Assembly: GCF_009372215.1 (NCBI RefSeq)
Contig: NZ_LWRV01000032.1
Location: forward strand, 24,819-88,818
Reading direction: 5' to 3'
Source: Acinetobacter portensis
Lineage (GTDB): Bacteria; Pseudomonadota; Gammaproteobacteria; Pseudomonadales; Moraxellaceae
DNA length: 64,000 nucleotides
Positions 25,962 to 35,281 of the stretch are shown piece after piece. Each line of letters begins with the position of its first letter. Position 1 is the first letter of the stretch. The notes beneath the pieces are model-generated. The model had not been told where the DNA came from, did no database searches, and was given only the letters and a program-made list of their open reading frames with translations. The translations under genes were made by a program, and so were the position numbers.

Positions 25962-27518
25962 TTACATCATCCATTCAATAGGTAAGTAGGATACGGCTTT
26001 AAAGGCAAAACGTTGAAATTTCGTCGTTTCAGGTTCTGTTTTATGAATAACAGTAGAACCATCAAATTTATGGTCTAACCAAATAAGATTACCTTTTTCA
26101 TCTAGTTTTAGTTCATAGGCAATTACTGGAAGGTATTCATTAAGTGTTTAACTGATTTCATTTTCTAAGTCTTGGGATTCAACAACTAAACCGACTTCAG
26201 TATTTAAATATGCTGATCTTGGATCAAAATTAAAAGAGCCGATAAAGACCATTCCATCTATATCGAAAAATTTAGCATGTAAGCGAGATGCATTTTTATT
26301 TTTAGCAGGTATGACATTTCCTGTTGCCACTTCATACCATGTGCGTTTTGTACGTTCGATATACGGTTTAAACTCATACAGTTGTACACCAGATTGAAGT
26401 AAATCTTTTCGATATTTTTGATAAAAAGCATGCACAACAGGTACATCATTTGCCAAATAGGAGTTGGTTAAAACACGAGTCGTGACATTTTGACTCTGAA
26501 TGCTTTGTAAGTATTTTAACCCTTTTTTTTGTGGCACAAAGTATGCAGATACAAGATCCATATGCTGTTTAGGTTGTCCCATAATTTTGAATATTTGCGT
26601 ATGAATCAGTTCTTGTTCTGCTGCATTTGCTCTAATTTTATTTGGGGAGTCTGCTAAAAAATGAGCTTTTGCCCAGTGAATAGCACTACTTTTTAAGGTG
26701 TCACGAATCACTTTTTCGGCATTATAAACTTTCTGTTCTTGTTGCGTTTTTCTTAAATCATCTAATTCATATTTATCACGTAATTCTTTAAGAGCTTCAG
26801 CTGAACCTGCGCCCAATAATTGCTTTACCGAATAACTCAAATCATCATTCCAGAAAGTACTAAAAACCTGATTTGCCTGTAAAACAGATGGACCATAAAA
26901 CATAATATCTAAGTCAGTAAACTGAAATTGGTCGCTAGCATCGAAGTATTCACGGCTAATGTTACGACCACCCGTTACTGCAATGACACCATCACCAATG
27001 ATTAGTTTATTGTGCATTCTATGGTTTACATTTTTAAATCTGAATAAATAGTCTATTGCACGTAATTTTCTAAATTTGTAAGGATTAAATAGTTTAATTT
27101 CAAAATTTGGATGTTGTGCCAACTGTTTCAATGTTGAATCGAGTTGTATACCATTTTGATCATCAATCAATAGTCGAACTTTTACACCTCTATCCGCAGC
27201 TTTTAGTAGTTCTGAAAGTAAAAGTTGTCCAATGCTATCGTTTTCCCAAATATAATATTGTAAATCAATACTATGTTTGGCTTTATTAATAATATGAAGT
27301 CTAGATGCAATACTTAAAAATGCATCATCTAAAGCTAAATATGCCGTCAGATTTTGTTCAAGTTGCGTATTAAAGTTTTTGCCATGCAACCAATAAGCGC
27401 TATTTTCTTTAAGATCGGCAGAAGCTTGTGCTTGTTTTTGTGCTTCATTCATTGGCAAACTACATCCTGTAAGTAATATGATTAGTGTTGTAATTTTAAG
27501 AAATTTTCCATTTTTCAT
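25962..27518 (-). pseudogene. Phospholipase D / cardiolipin-synthase-like lipoprotein, in-frame stop
   Basis: The gene reads from ATG 27518 (MKNGKFLKI...; ATG 27533 is also possible). A lipoprotein signal ends in LTGC. Two HKD motifs of the PLD superfamily follow: HNKLIIGDGVIAVTGGRN and LHAKFFDIDGMVFIGSFNFD. A TAA at 26148-26150 stops it after LENEIS. The same frame then stays open for 61 codons to TAA 25962-25964 and encodes the family's usual ending (AYELKLDEKGNLIWLDHKF ... YLPIEWMM). A full-length gene has therefore been cut by one nonsense codon. ClsC/YmdC-like enzymes act on phospholipids at the cell envelope. Both HKD sites remain in the truncated product, so activity might persist. An upstream extension to 27728 overlaps adh and is rejected. 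Confidence 0.8.
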
Positions 27519-27601
27519 TAAAAATATATTCATATGGATGATTAAATCTAATTTCTCTTTAATATAACGTATGTTAAAGGTTGAAACTGCGAATAAAATA
27601 A

Positions 27602-28762
<1,161 letters not shown>

Positions 28763-28786
28763 AATTTAACCTTTTCGTGAGTTTAT

Positions 28787-28812
28787 AAAAAGCCTAAATC
28801 ATTAGGCTTTTT
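28787..28812 (+). terminator. Intrinsic terminator after frmA
   Basis: AAAAAGCCTAA and TTAGGCTTTTT pair perfectly around ATCA. Confidence 0.88.
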
Positions 28813-29177
28813 ATATGCCTCAAAATTCTTTCATGAATCAAATAATGATCATTCATTAATATTCAATTTACGAATGAAAGTTCTATCGTCTCTAGGCTAA
28901 AGAATATATTCAGTAAGAATATGAAGGTGGTTTTTGATAAAAGCTAATCTTTATAGGAGAGCGGACTTCAGTTATGAATTTTCTGGTAATTAGAAAAGTG
29001 ATTTATGAAGGAAATCTAGTGAAATTCTAATAAAATAAAGTAATCGATAATATGTAAAAAATTAACATAAATAAAATAAAATGGATAACAACTTGCTATA
29101 TATAGATTTCCTTAAATCTCATATTATTATTGCTGAATAGTTTCTATTTGGTTTTTTATTTAATATTAGGATTTTAT
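28813..29177. other. Gene-free interval upstream of the GGDEF-EAL gene
   Basis: About 365 bp of AT-rich sequence without a supportable gene. The one structured item is a short inverted repeat TAATGA-TCAT-TCATTA at 28843-28858, centred on the palindrome AATGATCATT; it could be an operator. A 17-codon ORF near 28975 has no convincing ribosome site. The promoter of the GGDEF-EAL gene must lie here, but I could not place it. Confidence 0.5.
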
Positions 29178-31298
29178 ATGACTCATTTACGTATTTCTCA
29201 AGATTCCAAAACGAATCTGGCAGAAACATCCATGAGTCATAAAGATTCAAAAATTATATTCAGTGATGATCTTAAACAAATATTAGAAATGACACCGCAA
29301 CTCATCTGGGTGCATAAATCAGAGCAAAATTATTGCAATTCAGCAATGAGAAATTATTTTGGGCATCCTACACATGATCTTCAAGTGCTAGATGCGCTAA
29401 AAGCAATTCATCCCAAAGATGCAGAATATATTTATACGTTTTGGAATGATGCAAAAAAAACAGGTTTAAGTTTTGAAAAAGAATGTCGTATTAAAGATGC
29501 AAACGGACTTTATCAATGGTTTTTACTGATTGCAAAAAGTACGAAAAATTCTGAAAATCAACTGGATTGGTTCGTCAGTTGCACCAATATTCACAATAGC
29601 GCAATTGCATTACGTGAAACTACAGAAGCCTTAAATACCAATACAAGTATGCTCGATGCAAGTGTTGATTGTATTAAAGTCATTACACCAGAAGGTCATG
29701 TTTCACACATGAATCGATCAGGATGTAATGCTTTACTAGGTCAAGATCGTGTCGATAAATTTGGCATGGAATGGTTGAGTCTATTGCCACCTGAAGCAAA
29801 AAAAGAAGGTCGTAAAGCAATTAAAAAAGCAGCGCATGGAAAAAATGCTCGATTTGCAGGAAAAAGTACAGCAGGTGGAAAAATCATGTACTGGGACAAT
29901 ATTTTAACGCCTGTGCTCAATGATAAAAACCAGACAACACGTATTTTATCCGTTTCGAGAGATATCACATTACAACGTCTAGCAGAACAAAAATTAAGAT
30001 TAGCAAGTGAAACCGATGAGCTTACAAGCTTAATGAATCGACGAGCATTAAAAAAACGCATTTATAAAACATTAAAACATGCAAAAACTAAAGACTTATC
30101 TTTTGCGGTGATGATTATTGATCTAGATCATTTTAAACATATTAATGACACATTAGGGCATCATGCAGGCGATCACTTACTCAAAGTATTATCTAAAAGA
30201 CTGCTTAAAAAATTACCTGAAAATACCTATATCTCAAGATTGGGTGGAGATGAATTTGCAGTTGTTGTTGAAAATGTCCGAAACTTAAGTGATTTAAGCA
30301 ACACATCTAAAGTGATTTTAAAGCAAATTCAATTACCCATTAAATACAAAGGAAAAATACTCAGTGCAGGGATGAGTATAGGTTGTTCTTTATTTCCGAA
30401 GGATGCCCAAGATATTACGCATTTATTGAAATATGCAGATACTGCTTTAAATGATTTAAAATCACAAGGACGAGGTGGTTTCAGATTGTATGACTCTAAA
30501 ATGATGAAAGATGTCCATTTAAAGGCGCAACAATTATTCACGGCACGTCAAATTATTCGCAATCATAATATTGAACCCTTTTACCAAGCCAAAGTTAATC
30601 TAGAAACATTACAATTAGTAGGATTTGAAGCACTTTTACGATGGAAAGATGAAAAAGGATGCATTCAATTTCCTTCAACAATTGCTGATGCTTTTAATGA
30701 TTATGATTTGGCGAGTCAAATTAGCGAAATTATCCAAACTCAAGTTTTCCAAGATTTATCAACGTGGATTGAGCTAGGTTTAAACGTTGTTCCAATTGCA
30801 ATTAATGCATCACCTGTTGAATTTATGCGGGATGACTATGCAGAATTAATTTTGAAACGTTTAGAAAAATATAAAATACCGCACAAATTAATTGAAGTAG
30901 AAATTACTGAGCATGTTCTTGAATCGAGAGGTTCGGAGTACGTCATTAGAGCTTTAACTAAATTAAAAAATGCAGGAATACGTATTGCTTTAGATGATTT
31001 TGGAACAGGGCATTCTTCTATGGCGCATTTAACCGATTATCCCGTCGATTGTTTAAAAATTGATTACAATTTTGTTCATAGATTAAATAAGGAAAAATCC
31101 GTAAGCGCCATTGTAGAAGGCATTACTAAACTAGGTCCTATTTTGTCACTCGATGTTATTGCTGAAGGCATTGAAACAAAAGAACAGTTAGAGAATCTAA
31201 AATCCTTTGGATGCTGTGTGGGGCAAGGCTTTCTATTTAGTAAAGCAGTACCTGAAAATCTGGCAAAAGACATGCTTACCAATAATATGTTTTTGTGA
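29178..31298 (+). CDS. PAS-GGDEF-EAL cyclic-di-GMP signalling protein
   Basis: A protein of 706 residues from ATG 29178 (TTAGGA upstream); the frame extends further upstream without a better start. Two PAS-like domains cover about 25-265 (WVHKSEQNYCNSAMRNYF; DCIKVITPEGHVSHMNRSG). The GGDEF domain carries RLGGDEFAVVVEN near 355. The EAL domain begins near 470 with EALLRW, NASP, EITEHVLE, DDFGTGHSS, LKIDYNFV, AEGIET and GQGFLFSKA. All residues usually needed for both synthase and phosphodiesterase seem present, so it may have either or both activities. No membrane helix is predicted; a cytoplasmic sensor is likely. Monocistronic. Confidence 0.88.
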   Translation: MTHLRISQDSKTNLAETSMSHKDSKIIFSDDLKQILEMTPQLIWVHKSEQNYCNSAMRNYFGHPTHDLQVLDALKAIHPKDAEYIYTFWNDAKKTGLSFEKECRIKDANGLYQWFLLIAKSTKNSENQLDWFVSCTNIHNSAIALRETTEALNTNTSMLDASVDCIKVITPEGHVSHMNRSGCNALLGQDRVDKFGMEWLSLLPPEAKKEGRKAIKKAAHGKNARFAGKSTAGGKIMYWDNILTPVLNDKNQTTRILSVSRDITLQRLAEQKLRLASETDELTSLMNRRALKKRIYKTLKHAKTKDLSFAVMIIDLDHFKHINDTLGHHAGDHLLKVLSKRLLKKLPENTYISRLGGDEFAVVVENVRNLSDLSNTSKVILKQIQLPIKYKGKILSAGMSIGCSLFPKDAQDITHLLKYADTALNDLKSQGRGGFRLYDSKMMKDVHLKAQQLFTARQIIRNHNIEPFYQAKVNLETLQLVGFEALLRWKDEKGCIQFPSTIADAFNDYDLASQISEIIQTQVFQDLSTWIELGLNVVPIAINASPVEFMRDDYAELILKRLEKYKIPHKLIEVEITEHVLESRGSEYVIRALTKLKNAGIRIALDDFGTGHSSMAHLTDYPVDCLKIDYNFVHRLNKEKSVSAIVEGITKLGPILSLDVIAEGIETKEQLENLKSFGCCVGQGFLFSKAVPENLAKDMLTNNMFL

Positions 31299-31332
31299 AA
31301 TGTAGGTTTTTTGCTATGAAACAAAAAATATC

Positions 31333-31361
31333 TTGTCAAAGCTAGTCATTACAGGTATTTT
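31333..31361 (+). promoter_or_regulatory. Candidate promoter of the aroG leader transcript
   Basis: TTGTCA (31333-31338) and TATTTT (31356-31361) are separated by 17 bp, giving a start near 31368. This would place the whole structured leader on one transcript of about 325 nt before aroG. Confidence 0.4.
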
Positions 31362-31400
31362 GGTTAAAAGCTTATTTTTATTAGATGAAAAGATGTTAAA

Positions 31401-31526
31401 GCAACCTGTTATCTCAAACGCAACTTATTATTTCTGGCAATTTAGATAATTGCCTGAACGCGTTTGGGCAGATAAATAGGTTGCCCACCAGTTTATACCT
31501 GATCGGCAACCCGATCAGGTTTTTTT
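31401..31526 (+). ncRNA. Structured leader or small RNA with conditional terminator
   Basis: A long imperfect stem pairs GCAACCT/TTATCT/CAAACGC (31401-31421) with GCGTTTG/AGATAA/AGGTTGC (31460-31484). It encloses a perfect 7-bp hairpin GGCAATT-TAGAT-AATTGCC (31436-31454). A 10-bp intrinsic terminator follows: ACCTGATCGG (31497-31506), loop CAAC, CCGATCAGGT (31511-31520), T7. GGTTGCC (31479-31485) is also perfectly complementary to GGCAACC (31505-31511). It can therefore pair either within the long stem or with the terminator's 5' arm and loop. I do not recognise an Rfam family. It is either an attenuator for the downstream aroG or an independent small RNA. Confidence 0.65.
31497..31526 (+). 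terminator. Strong intrinsic terminator inside the aroG leader
   Basis: A 10-bp perfect stem with a CAAC tetraloop and seven T residues. It lies 33 bp before the aromatic leader peptide ORF and 168 bp before aroG. There is no room for a separate promoter between it and the leader ORF, so aroG transcription from upstream must read through it. Confidence 0.85.
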
Positions 31527-31558
31527 ATGTCTTTTAATTTATATTTTGGAGAATTTTC

Positions 31559-31654
31559 ATGAAAACATTAACTTTGTCATATTTTAGCAACTCTTATTGG
31601 TTTTACTTTAATCAACTTATGACGCAATCCACTAGACCCAATATGCTCAAATAA
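31559..31654 (+). CDS. Aromatic leader peptide upstream of aroG
   Basis: A 31-codon ORF with its own GGAG ribosome site (31548-31551, 7-nt spacing). The core reads SYFSNSYWFYFNQ: three Tyr, three Phe and one Trp in ten residues (8-17). Such runs are the mark of ribosome-mediated attenuation peptides (as in pheL or trpL). The next gene makes the first enzyme of aromatic amino acid synthesis. The stop (31652-31654) is followed by a 6-bp hairpin GGACTG/CAGTCC (31661-31680) just before the aroG ribosome site, without a T run. Stalling could therefore act on aroG translation or on Rho. The peptide itself is unlikely to have another function. Confidence 0.7.
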   Translation: MKTLTLSYFSNSYWFYFNQLMTQSTRPNMLK

Positions 31655-31660
31655 ATGATC

Positions 31661-31680
31661 GGACTGAAAAAATACAGTCC
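31661..31680 (+). promoter_or_regulatory. Hairpin before the aroG ribosome binding site
   Basis: GGACTG and CAGTCC pair around AAAAAATA, ending directly at the AAAGGA site (31681-31686) of aroG. It has no T run, so it is not an intrinsic terminator. It may modulate ribosome access. Confidence 0.5.
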
Positions 31681-31693
31681 AAAGGAATGAAAA

Positions 31694-32749
31694 ATGAATG
31701 CTTTAGTAAATACATTAGAAAAAACAACCAACAAAGAAACGACTTTAAGTTTGCCAACAGAATTAAAGGCAGCGTTACCATTATCTGCAAAATTAGTACA
31801 TCAAATTTCTGAACAACGCCAAACCATTCAAAATATCTTAAATGGAAAAGATAAACGATTGATGGTGATTACAGGTCCATGTTCTATTCATGACCCGATT
31901 TCTGCATTTGAATACGCTGAAAATTTATTAAAATTACAAGCACAAGTATCTGACCAAATTTTCCTTGTGATGCGTGCATACATAGAAAAACCGCGTACAA
32001 CAGTGGGTTGGAAAGGCTTTTTATACGATCCAAACCTAGATGGATCTGCAAATATGCAATTAGGCTTAGAAAAATCGCGTCAGCTTTACTTAGAAATAAT
32101 TGAAATGGGTTTACCCATTTCTTCTGAAATTTTAAGCCCTATGGCAACAGCATATTTTGATGATTTATTGGCTTGGGGTGCAATTGGTGCAAGAACAAGT
32201 GAATCTCAAATTCACCGTGAAATTTCAAGTCATATGCCGTTTAGTATTGGCTTCAAAAATGGTACAGATGGTTCAATTCAAATTGCTTTAGATGCCATTC
32301 AATCGGCATCAAATTCGCATCAATTTTTAGGTTTAAGCCAATCAGGTTTACCATCTATTATTGAATCGGATGGAAATCCACATGCACATTTAATTTTACG
32401 TGGTTCAAATACAGGTGCAAACTTTGCTTTGGTTGAAATTGAAAAAATCAAACAAAAAGCAAAAGGTGAATTACCTGCATTAGTGATTGATTGTAGTCAT
32501 GGTAATAGTAGTAAAAATCCGTTAAATCAGCCTGAAGTTTTAAAAACCATTGTTGCAGAACGCTTAAGTACGAATGTTCGCGGTGTGATGCTTGAAAGCC
32601 ATTTGGTTGATGGAAATCAGAAAATTTCGGATGAAATGACCTACGGTCAATCTATAACCGATGGCTGTTTAGGTTGGGATAAAACGGCACAACTTTTAAA
32701 CGATGTTGCTGATACTTTAAGATGCCGTGAAATCAAGCTTAGTGCCTAA
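31694..32749 (+). CDS. aroG: DAHP synthase, type I, second copy, behind aromatic leader
   Basis: This 351-residue type I DAHP synthase is paralogous to the copy at 5327. Shared motifs are RLMVITGPCSIHDP, EKPRTTVGWKGFLYDP, GAIGARTSESQIHREISS, GFKNGTDGS, HLILRGSN and LVIDCSHGNS. It differs in having a Cys (DCSHGN) where the other has Thr (DTSHAN) in the metal-ligand strand, and in the sensor loops near the N terminus. This suggests different feedback control. AAAGGA lies 7 nt upstream of ATG 31694. The long leader with an aromatic-rich peptide indicates repression by charged aromatic tRNAs. Which of AroF/G/H it corresponds to cannot be read directly. Confidence 0.92.
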   Translation: MNALVNTLEKTTNKETTLSLPTELKAALPLSAKLVHQISEQRQTIQNILNGKDKRLMVITGPCSIHDPISAFEYAENLLKLQAQVSDQIFLVMRAYIEKPRTTVGWKGFLYDPNLDGSANMQLGLEKSRQLYLEIIEMGLPISSEILSPMATAYFDDLLAWGAIGARTSESQIHREISSHMPFSIGFKNGTDGSIQIALDAIQSASNSHQFLGLSQSGLPSIIESDGNPHAHLILRGSNTGANFALVEIEKIKQKAKGELPALVIDCSHGNSSKNPLNQPEVLKTIVAERLSTNVRGVMLESHLVDGNQKISDEMTYGQSITDGCLGWDKTAQLLNDVADTLRCREIKLSA

Positions 32750-32763
32750 GTTGTTATTTGTTT

Positions 32764-32796
32764 AAAAAAAACCTCTAACTTTTAGAGGTTTTTTTT
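32764..32796 (+). terminator. Intrinsic terminator after second aroG
   Basis: CCTCTAA and TTAGAGG pair around a short loop, flanked by an A run and a T8 run. Confidence 0.88.
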
Positions 32797-32989
32797 ATTA
32801 TTTCAGATGAAAAACAATATGAAGTTTAGATTAATTTTCATTTAAATATAAATATGTGAAATACTTCAGGTTTTTACATCTCGTAACACAACACAAATTA
32901 TAAGAATATGACTTTAGATAAAATATAAAATGTTGTTAATTAAAGCAATATTTTTAATATTTCATATAATTTTAAAGTGAATTTATTAA

Positions 32990-34153
32990 ATGTACACCAC
33001 AGAATTGCTCGACGAAGCGCGTAAATTTATGTTCCACATGCTCACCAAAGTGGTTGAGTATGGCGGATCTGACTTATTTATTACCGCAGATTTTCCGCCT
33101 AGCATTAAACATCAAGGTTTAATGAAGGCATTCGGTCAGCAAGAATTAACATATGAAAAAACAAAGTTATTTGCCTATAGTTTGATGAATGAACGTCAAA
33201 GAGTAGAATTTGAAACTGAACTTGAATGTAATTTTGCCATTAGCATTCCCAATGTTTCTCGTTTTCGTGTCAATGTATTCCAGCAACAATTAAATGTAGG
33301 CATGGTTATTCGTACCATTACTGCTGAAATTCCAAATTTTGAAAAGCTAAAACTTCCTGAAACGCTAAAAAGCGTGATTATGGAAAAACGAGGTTTAGTT
33401 TTAGTGGTGGGTGGTACAGGTTCGGGTAAATCGACATCTTTAGCTGCGATGATTGATTACCGCAATGAAAACTCGGCAGGGCATATTATTACCGTAGAAG
33501 ACCCCGTTGAGTATGTACATAAACACAAAAAATCGATGATTACACATCGTGAAGTCGGTGTAGATTGTCATTCTTGGCACAATGCTTTAAAAAATACGCT
33601 GCGCCAAGCACCAGATGTTATTTTAATTGGTGAGATTCGTGATACTGAAACAATGGAACATGCTATTGCTTTCGCTGAAACAGGGCATTTATGTTTAGGT
33701 ACGCTTCACTCAAATAATGCAAACCAAACACTTGATCGAATTATTAACTTCTTCCCTGAAGAACGTCGTAATCAATTGCTTATGGATTTATCGAGTAATT
33801 TAAAAGGCATTATTTCACAACGGTTAATTCGAACCCAAGATGGTAAGGGGCGTCGAGCTGCTGTTGAAATTATGTTGAATACGCCATTGGTTGCAGATTT
33901 AATTCATAAAGGTAATTTCCATGAGTTAAAAGAAGTGATGTCACGTTCACGTGAATTGGGCATGCAAACTTTTGATCAAGCATTATTCGATTTATATAAT
34001 TATGGTGAAATTTCATATGAAGAAGCATTACGTAATGCCGATTCACTCAATGAATTGCGTCTACAAATTAAGTTAAAATCGACACGTCAAGATTCAAGTA
34101 TCCCAACAAAATCATCTTCATTTAGTATGAATCATAAAGCTGATGATTCATAA
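32990..34153 (+). CDS. pilU: PilU-like type IV pilus retraction ATPase
   Basis: A 387-residue member of the PilT/PilU secretion-ATPase family. The N-terminal PAS-like domain contains YGGSDLFITADFPPSIKHQG. Walker A is GGTGSGKST with K147, the Asp box is VEDPVEY, Walker B is VILIGEIRD, and the His box is TGHLCLGTLHSNNANQTLDRI. PilU assists PilT in retracting type IVa pili at the inner membrane face. The C-terminal tail after RLQIKLK is Ser-rich and poorly ordered. Here the gene has no pilT neighbour and both sides are terminated or intergenic. It could be pilU split from pilT or a third family member. Confidence 0.85.
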   Translation: MYTTELLDEARKFMFHMLTKVVEYGGSDLFITADFPPSIKHQGLMKAFGQQELTYEKTKLFAYSLMNERQRVEFETELECNFAISIPNVSRFRVNVFQQQLNVGMVIRTITAEIPNFEKLKLPETLKSVIMEKRGLVLVVGGTGSGKSTSLAAMIDYRNENSAGHIITVEDPVEYVHKHKKSMITHREVGVDCHSWHNALKNTLRQAPDVILIGEIRDTETMEHAIAFAETGHLCLGTLHSNNANQTLDRIINFFPEERRNQLLMDLSSNLKGIISQRLIRTQDGKGRRAAVEIMLNTPLVADLIHKGNFHELKEVMSRSRELGMQTFDQALFDLYNYGEISYEEALRNADSLNELRLQIKLKSTRQDSSIPTKSSSFSMNHKADDS

Positions 34154-34185
34154 ATCTACACTTTAAAATTAAAGTGAATCATCAT

Positions 34186-34216
34186 AAAAAAAGGCATCGA
34201 ATAAGATGCCTTTTTA
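34186..34216 (+). terminator. Terminator between pilU and gcvH
   Basis: GGCATC and GATGCC pair around GAATAA, flanked by A7 and T5. It serves both convergent genes. Confidence 0.82.
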
Positions 34217-34252
34217 TTTATTTTTACGAATGTTGTTTTATAAATATTTAAA

Positions 34253-34627
34253 TTATAAGCCAGCTTCGTATTGTTCAGCTGAAAGTAATGCTTCAACATC
34301 TACAATATTGTCAGGCTTAATTTTATAAATCCAACCTTTGCTATATGGCGCATCATTTACAAAATCTGGGTCATCTTCTAAGTCAGCATTTACTTCTACA
34401 ACTGTACCTGAAATAGGTGCATGAATATCTGAAGCTGTTTTTACAGATTCGACCACACCTGCTTGTTCACCCGCAGTAATATGCTGACCTACATCAGGAG
34501 CTTCAACATAAACTAAATCGCCCAATGCATCTTGTGCATGGTCTGAGATACCTGTAACAACAAGATCACCTTCAATACGAACCCATTCATGCGTTGTCGC
34601 ATACTTCAATTCTGTAGGGTGATTCAT
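34253..34627 (-). CDS. gcvH: Glycine cleavage system H protein
   Basis: A 124-residue lipoyl-carrier protein. The lipoylated lysine is K63 in [18 protein letters not shown], and the N terminus contains the ATTHEW motif of GcvH. It shuttles the aminomethyl group between the P, T and L proteins. A clear AAGGAG ribosome site precedes ATG 34627. No gcvT or gcvP is adjacent. No glycine riboswitch precedes it, although the window has one at 788-971 for another gene. About 185 bp separate it from the MaoC gene; nothing else was seen in that gap. Confidence 0.95.
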   Translation of the reverse strand: MNHPTELKYATTHEWVRIEGDLVVTGISDHAQDALGDLVYVEAPDVGQHITAGEQAGVVESVKTASDIHAPISGTVVEVNADLEDDPDFVNDAPYSKGWIYKIKPDNIVDVEALLSAEQYEAGL

Positions 34628-34814
34628 TGTGGTAACTCCTTAAAATACGGCAAAATAACATTTGTTATGATTTATACATGTTTTTACAGCAAAACAAAAG
34701 CTGAATTCGCAAAGATATAGAGATCAACTGTTTAGACTTCAATCACTCTAACAAATAAATATAAATAGGCTATGTCAGCATTGCGAATGGGACGATATTC
34801 AGCATAAAAATGGC

Positions 34815-35255
34815 TTATTTGGGCTTTCTAAAAACCAAAATTTTAGTGGATGAGTTAAGTAATACATCATCATGTTGGTTTAAAGCTTGAGTGTTGTAAA
34901 TCACAATACCACGATCAGGTTTTGACTGAGATGGAATAATATCTGTAATTTCAACTTCAACATGCAAAATATCATTTGGTCGAGTGGGTCTTGGCCAACG
35001 CATATTAACTTCAGAACCAATTAAACCATCTGCAAGTGGAAAACATTCTGTCCATAACCGCATAACGATAGAAGATGTATGCCAACCACTTGCTGCAATC
35101 CCTTGAAATATTGGATGATCTTTAGCTCTTTCTTCATCTAAATGAAAAACTTGAGGGTCGTATTTACATGCAAATTCTTTAATTTCATCAAGAGTTACCA
35201 AATAGTCGCGACTAATAAATTTATCACCAATATTTAAATCTTCTAGATACAACAT
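34815..35255 (-). CDS. MaoC-family dehydratase (hot-dog fold)
   Basis: A 146-residue single hot-dog domain of the MaoC-like (R)-hydratase group. The N-terminal YLEDLNIGDKFISRDYLVT and the segment KYDPQVFHLDEERAKD (the D...H hydratase signature, usually D-P-Q-x-x-H) are intact. GIAASGWHTSSIVMRL and EVNMRWPRPTRPND complete the family pattern. Such enzymes hydrate enoyl-CoA or process polyketide-like acyl groups; the substrate is unknown. It follows the ABC exporter gene by 26 bp on the same strand and is likely co-transcribed, though a functional link is not obvious. Confidence 0.82.
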   Translation of the reverse strand: MLYLEDLNIGDKFISRDYLVTLDEIKEFACKYDPQVFHLDEERAKDHPIFQGIAASGWHTSSIVMRLWTECFPLADGLIGSEVNMRWPRPTRPNDILHVEVEITDIIPSQSKPDRGIVIYNTQALNQHDDVLLNSSTKILVFRKPK

Positions 35256-35281
35256 TCATTAGGTTCCTTTGCTTTTAGTTG

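Noticed and set aside
29741..30061. Minus-strand ORF of 106 codons inside the GGDEF-EAL gene
   Set aside because: Antisense shadow; basic, serine-rich translation with no ribosome site or family features.
31385..31399. Four-codon ORF (MKRC) in the aroG leader as a classical leader peptide
   Set aside because: No ribosome binding site and no aromatic codons; the 31-codon ORF further downstream is far more convincing.
34628..34814. Glycine riboswitch in front of gcvH
   Set aside because: The region lacks the GGAGAG / CTCTCAGG core seen at 788-971.
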